A stretch of 64,000 nucleotides of DNA from Candidatus Leptovillus gracilis (GCA_016716065.1 JADJXA010000014.1:51332-115331), one strand, 5' to 3'. Positions 50,559 through 60,197 are shown, counted from the stretch's first letter. Translations and numbers: made by a program. Notes: generated from the letters alone by a model not told the origin.

Positions 50559-50705
50559 GGGCTACCTCCCTGGGGAATTATGAATTATGGATGGTGAATG
50601 AGCTACATTTCTATTATTTCACGTTTTGGTGGCGCTGGCTATGATTGCGATGCGGCCTGTTTATAAGATTTTGGGGTGGAACGGCCGTTGCTTTTTACTG
50701 TCGTG

Positions 50706-50711
50706 TATAAT
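50706..50711 (+). promoter_or_regulatory. -10 box for DUF2442 gene
   Basis: A perfect TATAAT preceded by TG, 36 bp before the ATG at 50747. No good -35 at standard distance was seen. Confidence 0.45.
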
Positions 50712-50746
50712 AGCCGATGATATGCCAAGACAAGGCAGGAGATGGG

Positions 50747-51091
50747 ATGAATACTTTAGTGGCTGAACTACAAGTAAAAGCCTCCAATGTGTCAATCAGC
50801 GAAGATTTTTTGACGGTTGATTTGGTGGACGGCCGTTCCCTTTCCATTCCTCTCATCTGGTATCCGCGTTTGTGGCACGGCACGGCTCAAGAACGGCAAA
50901 ACTGGGAATGGATCGGTGATGGGGTCGGCATTCATTGGCCGCTTCTGGATGAGGACATCAGCATTGAAGGGCTGCTTTTGGGGCGGCGTTCTGGGGAAAG
51001 CCAGCGGTCTTTACAGCGCTGGTTAGATAAGCTTGTTAAAAGACCCGCTGGCTATTATTATTGCTTTTTTTGGTTAATAGATAAGCGGTAA
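50747..51091 (+). CDS. DUF2442 family protein
   Basis: 114 residues from the ATG at 50747 (MNTLVAELQVKASN), with AGGAG upstream. The DUF2442 pattern is clear: ISEDFLTVDLVDGRSLSIPLIWYPRLWHGTAQERQNWEWIGDGVGIHWPLLDEDISIEGLL. The extra C-terminal basic tail ends in an unusual Y-Y-Y-C-F-F-W-L stretch. Relatives often pair with DUF4160 proteins in toxin-antitoxin-like loci; no such partner is adjacent. Nine bp separate it from the PBP gene. Confidence 0.8.
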   Translation: MNTLVAELQVKASNVSISEDFLTVDLVDGRSLSIPLIWYPRLWHGTAQERQNWEWIGDGVGIHWPLLDEDISIEGLLLGRRSGESQRSLQRWLDKLVKRPAGYYYCFFWLIDKR

Positions 51092-51100
51092 GTTACATCC

Positions 51101-54100
51101 ATGCCTAAAACAACCCAGGTCATTCATTGGCGCGCCCGGCGGCAGCGGCGGCGGCAGCGCAGCGGGCAGGCTGTCTTGAAGACAGCCGGTTTGCTGCTGT
51201 TGGTTGGTTTGTTGGTGATGATGTTTGGTTTGGTGGGTACGGTGGGGGCGGCAACGGCCGTCTACGCTTACTTCACCCAAGACCTGCCCGACTTCACCCA
51301 ACTGGAAGCCCTGGGCCAAACCCAAAGCGACACCTTCGAGACCAGCAAAATCTACGCCTGGGGCGACGAAAAAGCTGGTGGAACCCGCGACCTCATCCTC
51401 ATCTATGAGATCATAGACCCTCTTGGCGGCGACCGGCAGTGGATCAAGCTGGACCAGACGCCGCAAGCCCTGGTAGACGCCACCATCGCCATCGAAGACA
51501 AAACCTTCTGGACCAATCCCGGCTACGACTTGCAAGGCATTGGCCGCGCTTTCTACGAATATGTGCTCGAAGGCGGCGGCGTGCAGGGTGGCTCCTCCAT
51601 CACCCAACAAGTTGTCAAAAACAACCTCATCGAGCCAGAGCGCCGCACGGTGGGCGACCAAGTAAGCCTGGACGATTACCAACGCAAGATAGAAGAACTG
51701 CTGCTGGCCCATCGCGCCGCCAACACCTACACCAAAGAACAAGTGTTGGAGTGGTATCTGAATACCAACTTCTACGGCAACCTGGCCTACGGCATCGAGG
51801 CGGCGGCGCGGGTTTACTTCGCCAAAACGGCCGCGCAGCTTACCCTGCCCGAAGCAGCCATGCTCGCCGCCATTCCCCAATCGCCCGCCCTCAACCCCAT
51901 CAATAACCCCGTCGCCGCCAAAACGCGGCAAGAAGTGGTGCTAGACGCCCTGGCCCGCGAAGGCTACATCAGCAGCGAAGAAGCGGCGGCGGCCAAACTG
52001 GCGCCGCTGCAGTTGGTCGAAGCGCCGGAAGCGCGCTTCGACATCATCGCCCCCCATTTTGCCCTGGAGGTGCGGCAGCAGTTGGAAGCGATGTTTGGCC
52101 CGGCGTTGGTATTGGGCGGTGGACTGCGCGTTTACACCACCCTGGATTTAACCATGCAGCGGCAGGCGGAATGTGTGGCGCGGGCGCAAGTCGGCCGCTT
52201 ATCGGGCGATTTGGGCGGCGGTCTGCCCGCCGACGAGCGGGACAACTGCCCGGCGTTGAGCTATTTGCTGCCCCTCAACACCGCCGATGTGGGCGTGGAC
52301 CACAAAGTCAACAACGTGGCCGTCGTGATGATGGACCCGCGCACGGCCGAAATCAAGGCGATGGTTGGCAGCCGTAATTATTGGGACGCCAGCATTGATG
52401 GCTCGTTTAACGTGGCCGTAGACGGCCTGCGCCAACCGGGCAGCGCCTTCAAACCGTTCACCTATCTGACAGCCCTCAGCCAGGGCTACACCGCGGCGAC
52501 AATGATGCTGGACGTGGAGACTGATTTTGGCACGCCCTACAACGGTGTGCCCTACGTGCCGCAAAACTACGACCGTCAGTTCCACGGCCCCATCCGCCTG
52601 CGCGAAGCGTTGGGCAACAGTTACAACGTGCCGGCCGTGCAGGCCACCAGTTGGGTCGGCGTGGATAAAGTGATCCGCACCGCCCACAACCTGGGCATTA
52701 CCACCCTGGACAAAGGGGCCAACGCCTACGGCCTGTCGCTGACATTGGGCGGCGGTGAAGTGACGCTGCTGGACATGGTATACGCCTATTCGGTGATGGA
52801 CAACATGGGCGTCATGGTCGGCCAGCCGCGCCCGGAAGCCGAACAACGGCTGGGCTATCGCACGCTGGACCCGGTGCTGATTTTGCGCGTGGAGGACCGG
52901 CAGGGCAATGTGCTGTACGAATACAATCAGCCGCAGCGCCGCGAAATCCTGACGCCGCAGTTGGCCTATCTGATGAACGATATTCTCTCCGACCGACGGG
53001 CGCGCTGCGCCGGTTTTGGCTGCCCCAACGCCCTGGAACTGCCAGACAATCGCCCGGCGGCCGTGAAAACCGGCACAACCAACGATTACCGCGATGGTTG
53101 GGCGGTGGGGTACACGCCGCAGTTGGTGACGGGCGTTTGGGTGGGTAATACGGACAATTCGCCGATGAGCAATTTGCCGGGCAGCAAGGGGGCGGCGCCT
53201 ATCTGGCGGGCGTTGATGAGTTGGGCGCTGCAAGGGGAGGCGGTGGAAATCTGGCAACGGCCGTCGGGCTTTGTGGAAATGGCCGTGTGCAATATCTCTG
53301 GCCTGCTGCCCACCCGTTTGTGCCCCACTGTGTCTGAACTGTTCATTGCCGGCACGCAGCCGACGGTCTACGACAATATCTACCAGGAGTTTGCCGTGAA
53401 CCGGGAGACGGGGCGGCTGGCGACGCTGTACACGCCGCCGGAGCTGATAGAAAATCGCGTTTACCGCGTCTACCCGGAAGCAGCGGCCGACTGGGTGCGC
53501 GAGAATGAGATCGAGCAGCCGCCAACGGAGTATGACACGATTGTGGATACGGCCGTGCCCACCCGCGATGTCGCCATTAGCAGCCCGGCCAGCTTCGCTT
53601 ATGTTACCGGCCGGCTCACCATCACCGGCACCGCCCGCAGCGACGATTTTGCCCATTACCGGCTGGCCTATTTCCCCGGCCTGACGCCCACCGCGCTGCA
53701 AACCATCGCCGACACCGTGACCGAACCGAAGAACGATGATGTGTTAGGCGTGTGGGACACCAGCGACCTGAGCGGCCTCTACACCTTGCTGCTGACCGTT
53801 GTGCGGGACGATGGCAGCTTCGCCGAAACCAGCGTGCATGTGACCATAGACAACGAGCCGCCGACGGCCGAAATCCTCTTCCCTCTGCCCAATCAACAAA
53901 TCTTCACCGACGAGGAATGGGTGATTGTGCAGGCGCAGGTGAGCGACGATTTATCGGTAGACCGGGTGGAGTTTTACGTGGGCGGCGCGGAGGCGCCGTT
54001 TGCCATCAGCACCGTGCCGCCCTTCACCAAGAAATGGGCCATTCCCGGCCCCGGCTGCCATACATTCCGGGTGGTAGCTTTTGATGCGGCGGGGAACAGG

Positions 54101-54142
54101 GGGGAGGCAACGGCCGTGCCCGTCTGTCTGGTGGCGCGCTGA
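51101..54142 (+). CDS. Class A penicillin-binding protein with Ig-like tail
   Basis: 1013 residues. A basic cytoplasmic start and one anchor helix (about 27-55) are followed by the GT51 glycosyltransferase (about 90-260), with IAIEDKTFW and GGSSITQQVVKN. The transpeptidase follows (about 390-700), with S-A-F-K (nucleophile Ser), S-Y-N and K-T-G-T in AVKTGTTNDYRDGW. The final 200 residues contain two Ig-like segments opening ISSPASFAYVTGRLTITGTA and IDNEPPTAEILFPLPN. It polymerises and crosslinks peptidoglycan outside the membrane. The Ig tail probably contacts wall or substrate. A second such enzyme lies at 57333. Confidence 0.94.
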   Translation: MPKTTQVIHWRARRQRRRQRSGQAVLKTAGLLLLVGLLVMMFGLVGTVGAATAVYAYFTQDLPDFTQLEALGQTQSDTFETSKIYAWGDEKAGGTRDLILIYEIIDPLGGDRQWIKLDQTPQALVDATIAIEDKTFWTNPGYDLQGIGRAFYEYVLEGGGVQGGSSITQQVVKNNLIEPERRTVGDQVSLDDYQRKIEELLLAHRAANTYTKEQVLEWYLNTNFYGNLAYGIEAAARVYFAKTAAQLTLPEAAMLAAIPQSPALNPINNPVAAKTRQEVVLDALAREGYISSEEAAAAKLAPLQLVEAPEARFDIIAPHFALEVRQQLEAMFGPALVLGGGLRVYTTLDLTMQRQAECVARAQVGRLSGDLGGGLPADERDNCPALSYLLPLNTADVGVDHKVNNVAVVMMDPRTAEIKAMVGSRNYWDASIDGSFNVAVDGLRQPGSAFKPFTYLTALSQGYTAATMMLDVETDFGTPYNGVPYVPQNYDRQFHGPIRLREALGNSYNVPAVQATSWVGVDKVIRTAHNLGITTLDKGANAYGLSLTLGGGEVTLLDMVYAYSVMDNMGVMVGQPRPEAEQRLGYRTLDPVLILRVEDRQGNVLYEYNQPQRREILTPQLAYLMNDILSDRRARCAGFGCPNALELPDNRPAAVKTGTTNDYRDGWAVGYTPQLVTGVWVGNTDNSPMSNLPGSKGAAPIWRALMSWALQGEAVEIWQRPSGFVEMAVCNISGLLPTRLCPTVSELFIAGTQPTVYDNIYQEFAVNRETGRLATLYTPPELIENRVYRVYPEAAADWVRENEIEQPPTEYDTIVDTAVPTRDVAISSPASFAYVTGRLTITGTARSDDFAHYRLAYFPGLTPTALQTIADTVTEPKNDDVLGVWDTSDLSGLYTLLLTVVRDDGSFAETSVHVTIDNEPPTAEILFPLPNQQIFTDEEWVIVQAQVSDDLSVDRVEFYVGGAEAPFAISTVPPFTKKWAIPGPGCHTFRVVAFDAAGNRGEATAVPVCLVAR

Positions 54143-54146
54143 CATC

Positions 54147-54155
54147 TGCTATAAT
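54147..54155 (+). promoter_or_regulatory. Extended -10 promoter for hicBA
   Basis: TGCTATAAT (TGn plus perfect TATAAT) just after the PBP stop, about 31 bp before the ATG at 54186. Confidence 0.6.
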
Positions 54156-54185
54156 GTTGCCAGACTTGTTGAAGGAAAGTGACTG

Positions 54186-54392
54186 ATGACCGAAATTATC
54201 TTTCTCGTCGAAGAAGATGTGGACGGGGGCTATACAGCGCGGGCGTTGGATCATTCGATTTTTACAGACGCCGATAGCTGGGATGAACTGAAAAGCATGA
54301 TTCAGGAAGCTGTTAGCTGCCACTTTGAACCGGCAGACCGCCCCAAACTGATTCGTCTGCACATGGTTCGGGACGAGGTTATTCCGGCGTGA
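54186..54392 (+). CDS. HicB-like antitoxin
   Basis: 68 residues with the HicB fold, an RNase-H-like strand set (TEIIFLVEEDVDGGYTARALDHSIFTDADSWDELKSMIQEAVSCHF), but without the usual C-terminal DNA-binding domain. It should block the HicA toxin directly. The stop overlaps hicA by 4 bp. Ribosome site GAAGGA. Confidence 0.82.
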   Translation: MTEIIFLVEEDVDGGYTARALDHSIFTDADSWDELKSMIQEAVSCHFEPADRPKLIRLHMVRDEVIPA

Positions 54393-54628
54393 ACCTGCCG
54401 CGCGATCTGGATGGAGATAAACTGGCGAAGTTGTTACGGCCGTTCGATTATGAGATTACCCGGCAAGTAGGCAGCCATATTCGCCTGACCACCACGCGCA
54501 ATGGTGAACATCACATTACCATCCCGCGCCATCGTCCATTGCGCATCGGAACCCTGAATGCCATTTTGCGCGACGTGGCGCAGCATTTGGATATGAGCAG
54601 AGATGAATTGCTTGACGCTTTGTTGTGA
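54389..54628 (+). CDS. HicA mRNA interferase toxin
   Basis: 79 residues starting at GTG in the antitoxin overlap. The dsRBD-like fold with the catalytic His in R-Q-V-G-S-H-I-R-L is clear, followed by H-I-T-I-P-R-H-R-P-L-R-I-G-T-L-N-A-I-L-R-D. HicA cleaves mRNA. Antitoxin-first order is the reverse of the more common hicAB. Confidence 0.88.
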   Translation: MNLPRDLDGDKLAKLLRPFDYEITRQVGSHIRLTTTRNGEHHITIPRHRPLRIGTLNAILRDVAQHLDMSRDELLDALL

Positions 54629-54703
54629 CCTGAATCGGCTGGCGAGTGCGAAGTTGGCGCAGTAGTGGTGGGAAAATGGGAGGCGGCACGGCCGTGCCCG
54701 CAC

Positions 54704-55177
54704 CTACCCATCCCCAAATTTCACCATCTCCACGTCCCCCAACGCCCGACGCAAATCGTCTCGTCCTAATATCACCGTCACACCCCGCTCGCCGGAGCCA
54801 ATAGACATTTCTTCGTAAGCATAAATGCTGGCGTCGGCCAGGATGCGCAGCGGTTGGGGCAAGCCAAAGGGAGCCACCGCGCCCCGTTCATAACCGGTGA
54901 CACGCATCACTTCTTCTTCGCTGGCCGTCGTCAGCCGCTTTTCGCCCAGGTAGCGGCGCAGCGTTTTCCAATCAATTTGCTGCGGACCGGCCATCAGCAC
55001 CATCACAAAACTCTCCGCCGACAGGCGAAACACAAGGCTGCGGATGATCTGGCCTGGCTCTTGCCCGCGCTCGGCGGCGGCTTGCTCCAACGACGCCACT
55101 GGGCCGGGATGACGAAACACACGATGGGGAATGCCCAGCGCGGCCAGGGCGTGCGAGACGGGAGGGATGTTGTCCAT
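54704..55177 (-). CDS. YbaK/EbsC-type aminoacyl-tRNA deacylase
   Basis: 157 residues from the ATG at 55177 (MDNIPPVSHALAALGIPHRVFRHPG). The editing-domain features are FVMVLMAGPQQIDWKTLRRYLGEKRL, with the substrate Lys/Arg region, followed by the V-T-G-Y-E-R-G-A-V-A-P-F-G loop and the terminal GSGERGVTVILGRDDLRRAL. Such proteins hydrolyse mischarged Cys-, Pro- or Ala-tRNA. It stands alone between hicBA and the LysM gene, on the opposite strand. Confidence 0.85.
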   Translation of the reverse strand: MDNIPPVSHALAALGIPHRVFRHPGPVASLEQAAAERGQEPGQIIRSLVFRLSAESFVMVLMAGPQQIDWKTLRRYLGEKRLTTASEEEVMRVTGYERGAVAPFGLPQPLRILADASIYAYEEMSIGSGERGVTVILGRDDLRRALGDVEMVKFGDG

Positions 55178-55402
55178 GAAAGCCATTGTACCGATCATCA
55201 ACAGGGCCGCCAACTCAACGGCCGTCCGCCCAATTGTTGTTTCATGAGCGCTATGTTACAATCCGTGCCTGTCTCTAGCGCAATGACGCATTGCGCTATA
55301 TTTTTGTAAGTTGCTCGTGATAGGCTGCAGTAAGTAGTAAGGCATGAGAGAAGAGGCAAGAACGGGAAAGGCAGCAACCGTATCCCGTGGAGGTAATAAA
55401 AG

Positions 55403-57049
55403 ATGAAACGTAGCTATTTGGCGCTGTTTAGCGCCCTGTTTGTCCTGGTGGTCGCCGCTGCGGTACGGCCGTCTTCCCAGGCCGCCGCGCAGCAAACCAA
55501 CCTACTCACCAATCCCGGTTTTGAAGGCGGACACTACAACCAGGACGGCATCTCTGAAATCACCGTCCCCAACGGCTGGCGAATGCACTGGCTGGATGGA
55601 CAGCCGTTTGCCGGTTCCAATGGCAACGCCGCCCGCCCAGAGACCGTCGTCTGGAACATCAAAGACGCCCCGCTTAACGAACAAACCCTGTTTTTTCGTG
55701 ATGGCTCTTACGCGCTAAAGATCTTCAAAGGTTGGGCGCCGCTGTATGCCGGGTTGTCGCAAGACGTTTCTGGCCTGGAAGTTGGCCGCCGCTACCGTCT
55801 GGCGATCCCCATTTTCATAGATATTGTTGAATCTTATGAGGGTGGCAAACAAGCGCCTGGTAAACTGGACTCCGGCCAGGTACGCATTGGGACCAGCGCC
55901 GTTGGCGCGGGCTGGCGCAACGAGTCGGCCATCCAATACAGCGGCTGGTGGACGGCCGGCAACATTCAGCCTTTTTATCAGGCGTACCCCGTTTTCCTGC
56001 ACGATTTCACCGCCACCAGCCCGAACATGACCATCTGGATTGAGATGGCCTCTAAAGACCCGTACATCAACAACGGCTTTTTCATGGATGGACTGGCGAT
56101 GCTGGCATTAGATGAACGCGACAATTCCGTCACTGCGCCGCCCGCTTCTGGCGGGACAACGTCTGGCAGCGCGGCTGTGGCGCAGCCGGCCGGGCCAACA
56201 GCCACGCCGCCGCCCACACCCACCCCCCGCGCCGATGGCGCTGTGGTCCACACCGTGCAAAGTGGCGATTCTTTTTGGGGATTGGCGATCCAATACGCCG
56301 GAGTCATGGGACTCTCGGCCGAAGCGGCGGTGAAGGCCATTCAAGACCTCAACAACAACCCTACCTTCATCAACCCTGGCGACGAACTCATCATCGTGCC
56401 GCCTAACCAGACGCCGCCCACACCCACCCCAGAACCGGTAGAAGAGGAGCCAACCGCAGAAGCGGAAGCCGCTGAAGCGACGGCCGAACCGGAAGAGACG
56501 GCCGTTACCAGCGACACCGCCCTCAACACCGTCAGCAACGCCAATACCGCCAACGGTATCTGCGTGACTGCCTTTGAAGACGCCAACAGCGACGGCCAGC
56601 GCGATCTCGACGCCGAGCCCTTGATGTCCAACGTGGCCATCAGCGTCTTCCAGGGCGGCAAAAACGTCGCCTCTTACGTCACCGATGGCGTCAACCCGCT
56701 CTACTGCTTCGAGAACCTGAACAACGAAACCTATCAGGTACAGGCATACCCGCCGGCCGGCTATCAGACCACGACACCGGAAAGTTGGGCGGTCGCCGTA
56801 ACGGATGGCGTGATCATCCCGGTCAGCTTTGGCCTGACCACCGCACCACCAACAACAGCCGACGCGATAGCCGACGCCAGCCTGACCACAAGCGAAGCAA
56901 CGGCCGTACCCGCCGCCGCTGATACAACCAACGCCGCGGCCGAGCAATCCGGCGGTTTCCTGGCTAACATGAGCGGCATTATTCTCATCATCGCCGCCTT
57001 CCTGGTGCTGCTCGCTGGGGCGGGGGTCTATTTGCTGCGTCGTGGGTGA
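55403..57049 (+). CDS. Secreted LysM and SdrD-B-like surface protein
   Basis: 548 residues. A signal peptide (about 1-30, MKRSYLALFSALFVLVVAAAV) leads a beta-rich carbohydrate-binding-like region (about 33-240), a proline/threonine linker, a LysM domain (about 280-332, VHTVQSGDSFWGLAIQYAG...INPGDELIIVPP), a second acidic linker, and an SdrD B-like domain (about 386-477, ICVTAFEDANSDGQRDLDAEPLMSNVAISVFQGG). It ends in a hydrophobic helix and R-R-G, an anchor. LysM binds peptidoglycan. It lies between two PBP genes, so a wall-associated role is likely. The ribosome site is GGAGG about 10 bases upstream. Confidence 0.88.
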   Translation: MKRSYLALFSALFVLVVAAAVRPSSQAAAQQTNLLTNPGFEGGHYNQDGISEITVPNGWRMHWLDGQPFAGSNGNAARPETVVWNIKDAPLNEQTLFFRDGSYALKIFKGWAPLYAGLSQDVSGLEVGRRYRLAIPIFIDIVESYEGGKQAPGKLDSGQVRIGTSAVGAGWRNESAIQYSGWWTAGNIQPFYQAYPVFLHDFTATSPNMTIWIEMASKDPYINNGFFMDGLAMLALDERDNSVTAPPASGGTTSGSAAVAQPAGPTATPPPTPTPRADGAVVHTVQSGDSFWGLAIQYAGVMGLSAEAAVKAIQDLNNNPTFINPGDELIIVPPNQTPPTPTPEPVEEEPTAEAEAAEATAEPEETAVTSDTALNTVSNANTANGICVTAFEDANSDGQRDLDAEPLMSNVAISVFQGGKNVASYVTDGVNPLYCFENLNNETYQVQAYPPAGYQTTTPESWAVAVTDGVIIPVSFGLTTAPPTTADAIADASLTTSEATAVPAAADTTNAAAEQSGGFLANMSGIILIIAAFLVLLAGAGVYLLRRG

Positions 57050-57053
57050 GGAT

Positions 57054-57118
57054 TTCAGTAATCAGTATCCAGTATTCCGTGTTCGGTAACGGAACACGGG
57101 ACACGGAACACGGAACAC
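57054..57118. repeat. CAGTATCC/GGAACACGG short repeats
   Basis: Degenerate TCAGTATCCAGTATTCCGTGTTCGG units followed by tandem inverted GGAACACGGGACACGG units, directly ahead of the terminator. Confidence 0.7.
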
Positions 57119-57138
57119 GCGCCTTCGGGCGCGTTTTT
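57117..57138 (+). terminator. Terminator after the LysM gene
   Basis: ACGCGCC/GGCGCGT stem with a TTCG tetraloop and five T, 68 bp after the LysM gene stop. Confidence 0.85.
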
Positions 57139-57332
57139 CATTCCCGTGTCCTTTGCGTGCGGATGGCGTCAGCCAACCGCCAAGTTTAAACCCGCCTGAG
57201 GAGGTAAACTAAGTAAGGAAGATTGGACAAATCTCGTTCCTATAACGGGAGAGAAAGGGGGAACAAGCGCCGCTGCCCAAACGTTTCACGCCTGACGCAT
57301 AACAATCAATTTGATTTTTGAGGGAAACAACA

Positions 57333-58967
57333 ATGACATATCGTGATGATCAGCCCACCGGACCTGTCGAATTTCGACCAGCAGCGCCCTATACCCCACC
57401 AGCGCCGCCGCGTAAAAAAAGGGGCTGCCTGGGCTGTTTGGGTCAGGCGGCGATTGTGTCTGTTTTGCTGCTGGCCGTCCTTGTCTTTGGCGGCATTGTG
57501 GTGGCCGGGACACTGGTCTACAGCAATCTCTCACGCGAAATTGAGGCAGGCATTGCCAAGTTAGACACTGCCCGTGAGCGCGACATATTTGAGACGACGC
57601 GCATCTTCGACCGCAATGGCGCCCTGCTGTGGGAATTTTTTGGCGAAGGGAAACGGACAGAAATCCCGCTGACGCAAATGCCCCCGGCGCTGATTGCCGC
57701 CACCATTTCGGTGGAAGATGACTCGTTTTACCAAAACACCGGGCTGGACATCCCCGCTTTGGCTGCCGCTCTGATTGCCAACTACAAAAACCCCGACGGC
57801 CGTCCCGTTGGCGGCAGCACCATCACCCAACAAATCGTCCGCCACATCGTGTTTGATTACGACGAGCGCACGGCCGTTTCCTACAACCGCAAAGCCAAAG
57901 AGATCATCCTGGCCTGGATCATGGACCAGAAATACAGCAAGGATGAGATTTTGGCGATGTACCTCAACGAAATCTACTACGGCAACCTGGCCTACGGCGC
58001 AGAAGCCGCCGCCCAAACCTACTTCGGCAAAGCGGCCGCCAGCCTGACAATCGGCGAGGCGACGCTGTTGGCCGGGCTGCCACAAAGCCCGGTGGAGTTG
58101 GACCCATTCACCAACCTGGAAGGGGCCAAAGAGCGGCAGTGGCTCATCCTCAACCTCATGGTCGGCGATGGCGTCATCAACCAAACTCAGGCCGAAGACG
58201 CCTACCGGGAACCGCTCACCTTCGCGCCGCAAGAAGTCAGTCTGAACGCGCCCCATTTTGCCGTTTACGCCCGGCAGCTGCTGGAGGAACAGTTTGGCGC
58301 GGAAGCGGTCGCCAACGGCGGCCTGCAAGTGACCACGACGCTCGATTTGCGTTACCAACGGCTGGCCGAGCAGTTGGCGCGGCAGCACGTGGACGCCGTT
58401 GGCCCCCAGCACAATCTCAACAATGCCGCCCTGGTCGCCCTGAAACCAGCCACCGGCGAAATCCTGGCAATGTTGGGCAGCGTGGATTATCACGATGATG
58501 ACATTGACGGCCGTGTCAATGTCACCCTCTCGCCGCAGCAGCCTGGCAGTTCCATCAAACCACTCACTTACGCCGCCGCCCTGTCGCCCCTGCCCGATGG
58601 CGGCGAACCAGCCTGGACGGCCGCCGATATACTGTGGGATGTGGCCGTAGAGTACCCCCAGTTTGATGGCAGCAGCTACACGCCGCTGAATTATGACGGC
58701 CGTTTCCACGGTCCCGTGCGTCTGCGAGCCGCCCTCGCCAACAGCTACAACGTGCCCGCCGTGCTGGCCTTGCAAGACATCGGCGTGCCCCACTTCATCG
58801 AATTCGCGCAGCAAATGGGCATCAGCAGTTGGACCGGCGACAGTTCCAATTACGGTCTGGCGCTGACGCTGGGCGGCGGCGAAGTGACGCCGCTGGAGCT
58901 AACCGGCGCGTATGCTATTTTGCCAACGGTGGCAGCAAAGTACCGCCAACGGCCGTGCTGCGCGTGA
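57333..58967 (+). CDS. Class A penicillin-binding protein, N-terminal part (frameshifted)
   Basis: From the ATG at 57333 (MTYRDDQPTG), with GAGGGA upstream. Anchor helix about 33-60, then GT51 with ISVEDDSFYQ and GGSTITQQIV, and the transpeptidase with SSIK (nucleophile) and SYN in ANSYNVPAV. Near residue 530 the frame changes: L-T-G-A-Y-A-I then LPTVAAKYRQRPCCA and stop. A fifth T in the run at 58918-58921 would restore A-Y-A-I-F-A-N-G-G-S-K and join the next entry, giving about 933 residues with KTGT. Either a sequence error or a very recent mutation. Confidence 0.88.
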   Translation: MTYRDDQPTGPVEFRPAAPYTPPAPPRKKRGCLGCLGQAAIVSVLLLAVLVFGGIVVAGTLVYSNLSREIEAGIAKLDTARERDIFETTRIFDRNGALLWEFFGEGKRTEIPLTQMPPALIAATISVEDDSFYQNTGLDIPALAAALIANYKNPDGRPVGGSTITQQIVRHIVFDYDERTAVSYNRKAKEIILAWIMDQKYSKDEILAMYLNEIYYGNLAYGAEAAAQTYFGKAAASLTIGEATLLAGLPQSPVELDPFTNLEGAKERQWLILNLMVGDGVINQTQAEDAYREPLTFAPQEVSLNAPHFAVYARQLLEEQFGAEAVANGGLQVTTTLDLRYQRLAEQLARQHVDAVGPQHNLNNAALVALKPATGEILAMLGSVDYHDDDIDGRVNVTLSPQQPGSSIKPLTYAAALSPLPDGGEPAWTAADILWDVAVEYPQFDGSSYTPLNYDGRFHGPVRLRAALANSYNVPAVLALQDIGVPHFIEFAQQMGISSWTGDSSNYGLALTLGGGEVTPLELTGAYAILPTVAAKYRQRPCCA

Positions 58968-60130
58968 CCAAAAGCAGTGGCGAGGTGTTGTACGAATATC
59001 AGCCGCCAGCAGCCGCCGCCGTGCTGGATCCCCGCGTCGCCTTCCTCATCAGCGACATTTTGGACGACGACGCGGCGCGCGTCGCGGCGATGGGCAGCCA
59101 GAACCCGCTGGCGCTGCCCTTCCCGGCCGCCGCCAAAACCGGCACCACCAATGATTACCGCGACAATTGGACGATGGGCTACACGCCCGGCCTGGTGGTC
59201 GGCGTCTGGACGGGCAACACCGATAACAGCCCCATGCTCAACATCAGCGGTCTGACGGGCGCGGCCCCGTTGTGGGGCGACTTCATGCAAGCGGTGTACG
59301 CCGACTATGCCTTGTTGGAGGCGCTAAACGTGAATGGCGTGCCCGCCCCGACGCAGTTTACGCCGCCATCTGGGTTGGAGAAACGGCCGTTATGCGCTAT
59401 CGCCTCCGTCGCGCCGGGCATGGTAGACTGCCAACGCAGCGGCGAGGAGTGGTTCCTGGTGGCGCAAAATCCGGTTATAGAGCCGACGGTTGATCCGAAT
59501 GTAGTGCGCTGGGAGGAATTGGAAACGGCCGTGCTGCGGATGCCCGCCGTCCCCCTACCGCCTTTGCCGCCAGAAGCCTTTCAGGTCAGCGATGGCGCGG
59601 ACAACAAACAGCCACCGCCGCAGATTTTCTGCCAGATTGGCGCAGGGTCGGACGCCGCCCAACTGCCGCCCAATGCCCTGCCGCAAGTCTTCCTGACGCC
59701 GCCGCGTAACCCGGAAAGCCTGAAGGCGGCCCACGAGTGGGCGCAGGCGAATAATCTGGCGATTTTGCCAACGGCCGTGTGTACCGATGATCTATTGCTG
59801 GCAGCGCGTGACCCGAATGTAACGGCCGTCTGGCGCATCACCAGCCCGGCCAACGGCGCTGTGGTGAACGGCATTTTGCCCATTCTGGGCACTGCCGATT
59901 TCGACCCGGGCGTGGTGCAGTTTTACAAAATCGAGTTGGGTGTGCCGGATGGCGACAACGTCAACTGGCTGACGCTGGGCGAGACGCATAACACGCCGGT
60001 GGTCAATGGCACACTGGAAATGCTGCACGCGGAGGGGCTGGCCCCTGGCAGTTACTGGCTGCGCCTCATCGTGGTGCAAGACAGCAACTACGTCGGCGAG
60101 CCGCACACGATTCAGGTGGTGGTGCAGTAA
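58829..60130 (+). CDS. Class A penicillin-binding protein, C-terminal part
   Basis: Only the part from about 58922 is genuine; the upstream Met is in shadow of the previous frame. It carries the third transpeptidase motif K-T-G-T in AAAKTGTTNDYRDNW, and WTGNTDNSPM. A proline-rich linker follows, then an Ig-like module with WRITSPANGAVVNGILPILGTA, closely like the tail of the PBP at 51101. It belongs with the preceding fragment as one enzyme. The frame stays open and well conserved, arguing against long-standing decay. Confidence 0.88.
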   Translation: MDRRQFQLRSGADAGRRRSDAAGANRRVCYFANGGSKVPPTAVLRVTKSSGEVLYEYQPPAAAAVLDPRVAFLISDILDDDAARVAAMGSQNPLALPFPAAAKTGTTNDYRDNWTMGYTPGLVVGVWTGNTDNSPMLNISGLTGAAPLWGDFMQAVYADYALLEALNVNGVPAPTQFTPPSGLEKRPLCAIASVAPGMVDCQRSGEEWFLVAQNPVIEPTVDPNVVRWEELETAVLRMPAVPLPPLPPEAFQVSDGADNKQPPPQIFCQIGAGSDAAQLPPNALPQVFLTPPRNPESLKAAHEWAQANNLAILPTAVCTDDLLLAARDPNVTAVWRITSPANGAVVNGILPILGTADFDPGVVQFYKIELGVPDGDNVNWLTLGETHNTPVVNGTLEMLHAEGLAPGSYWLRLIVVQDSNYVGEPHTIQVVVQ

Positions 60131-60197
60131 CTGTCATGCTGAGCTTATGAAGGACATTCGTTCACAGTCACGGCCGTTTTCCGGATTCTCATGTATA

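Noticed and set aside
52199..53701. 500-residue reverse frame opposite the first PBP
   Set aside because: It lies wholly under a clear PBP gene and has biased composition with no recognisable motif.
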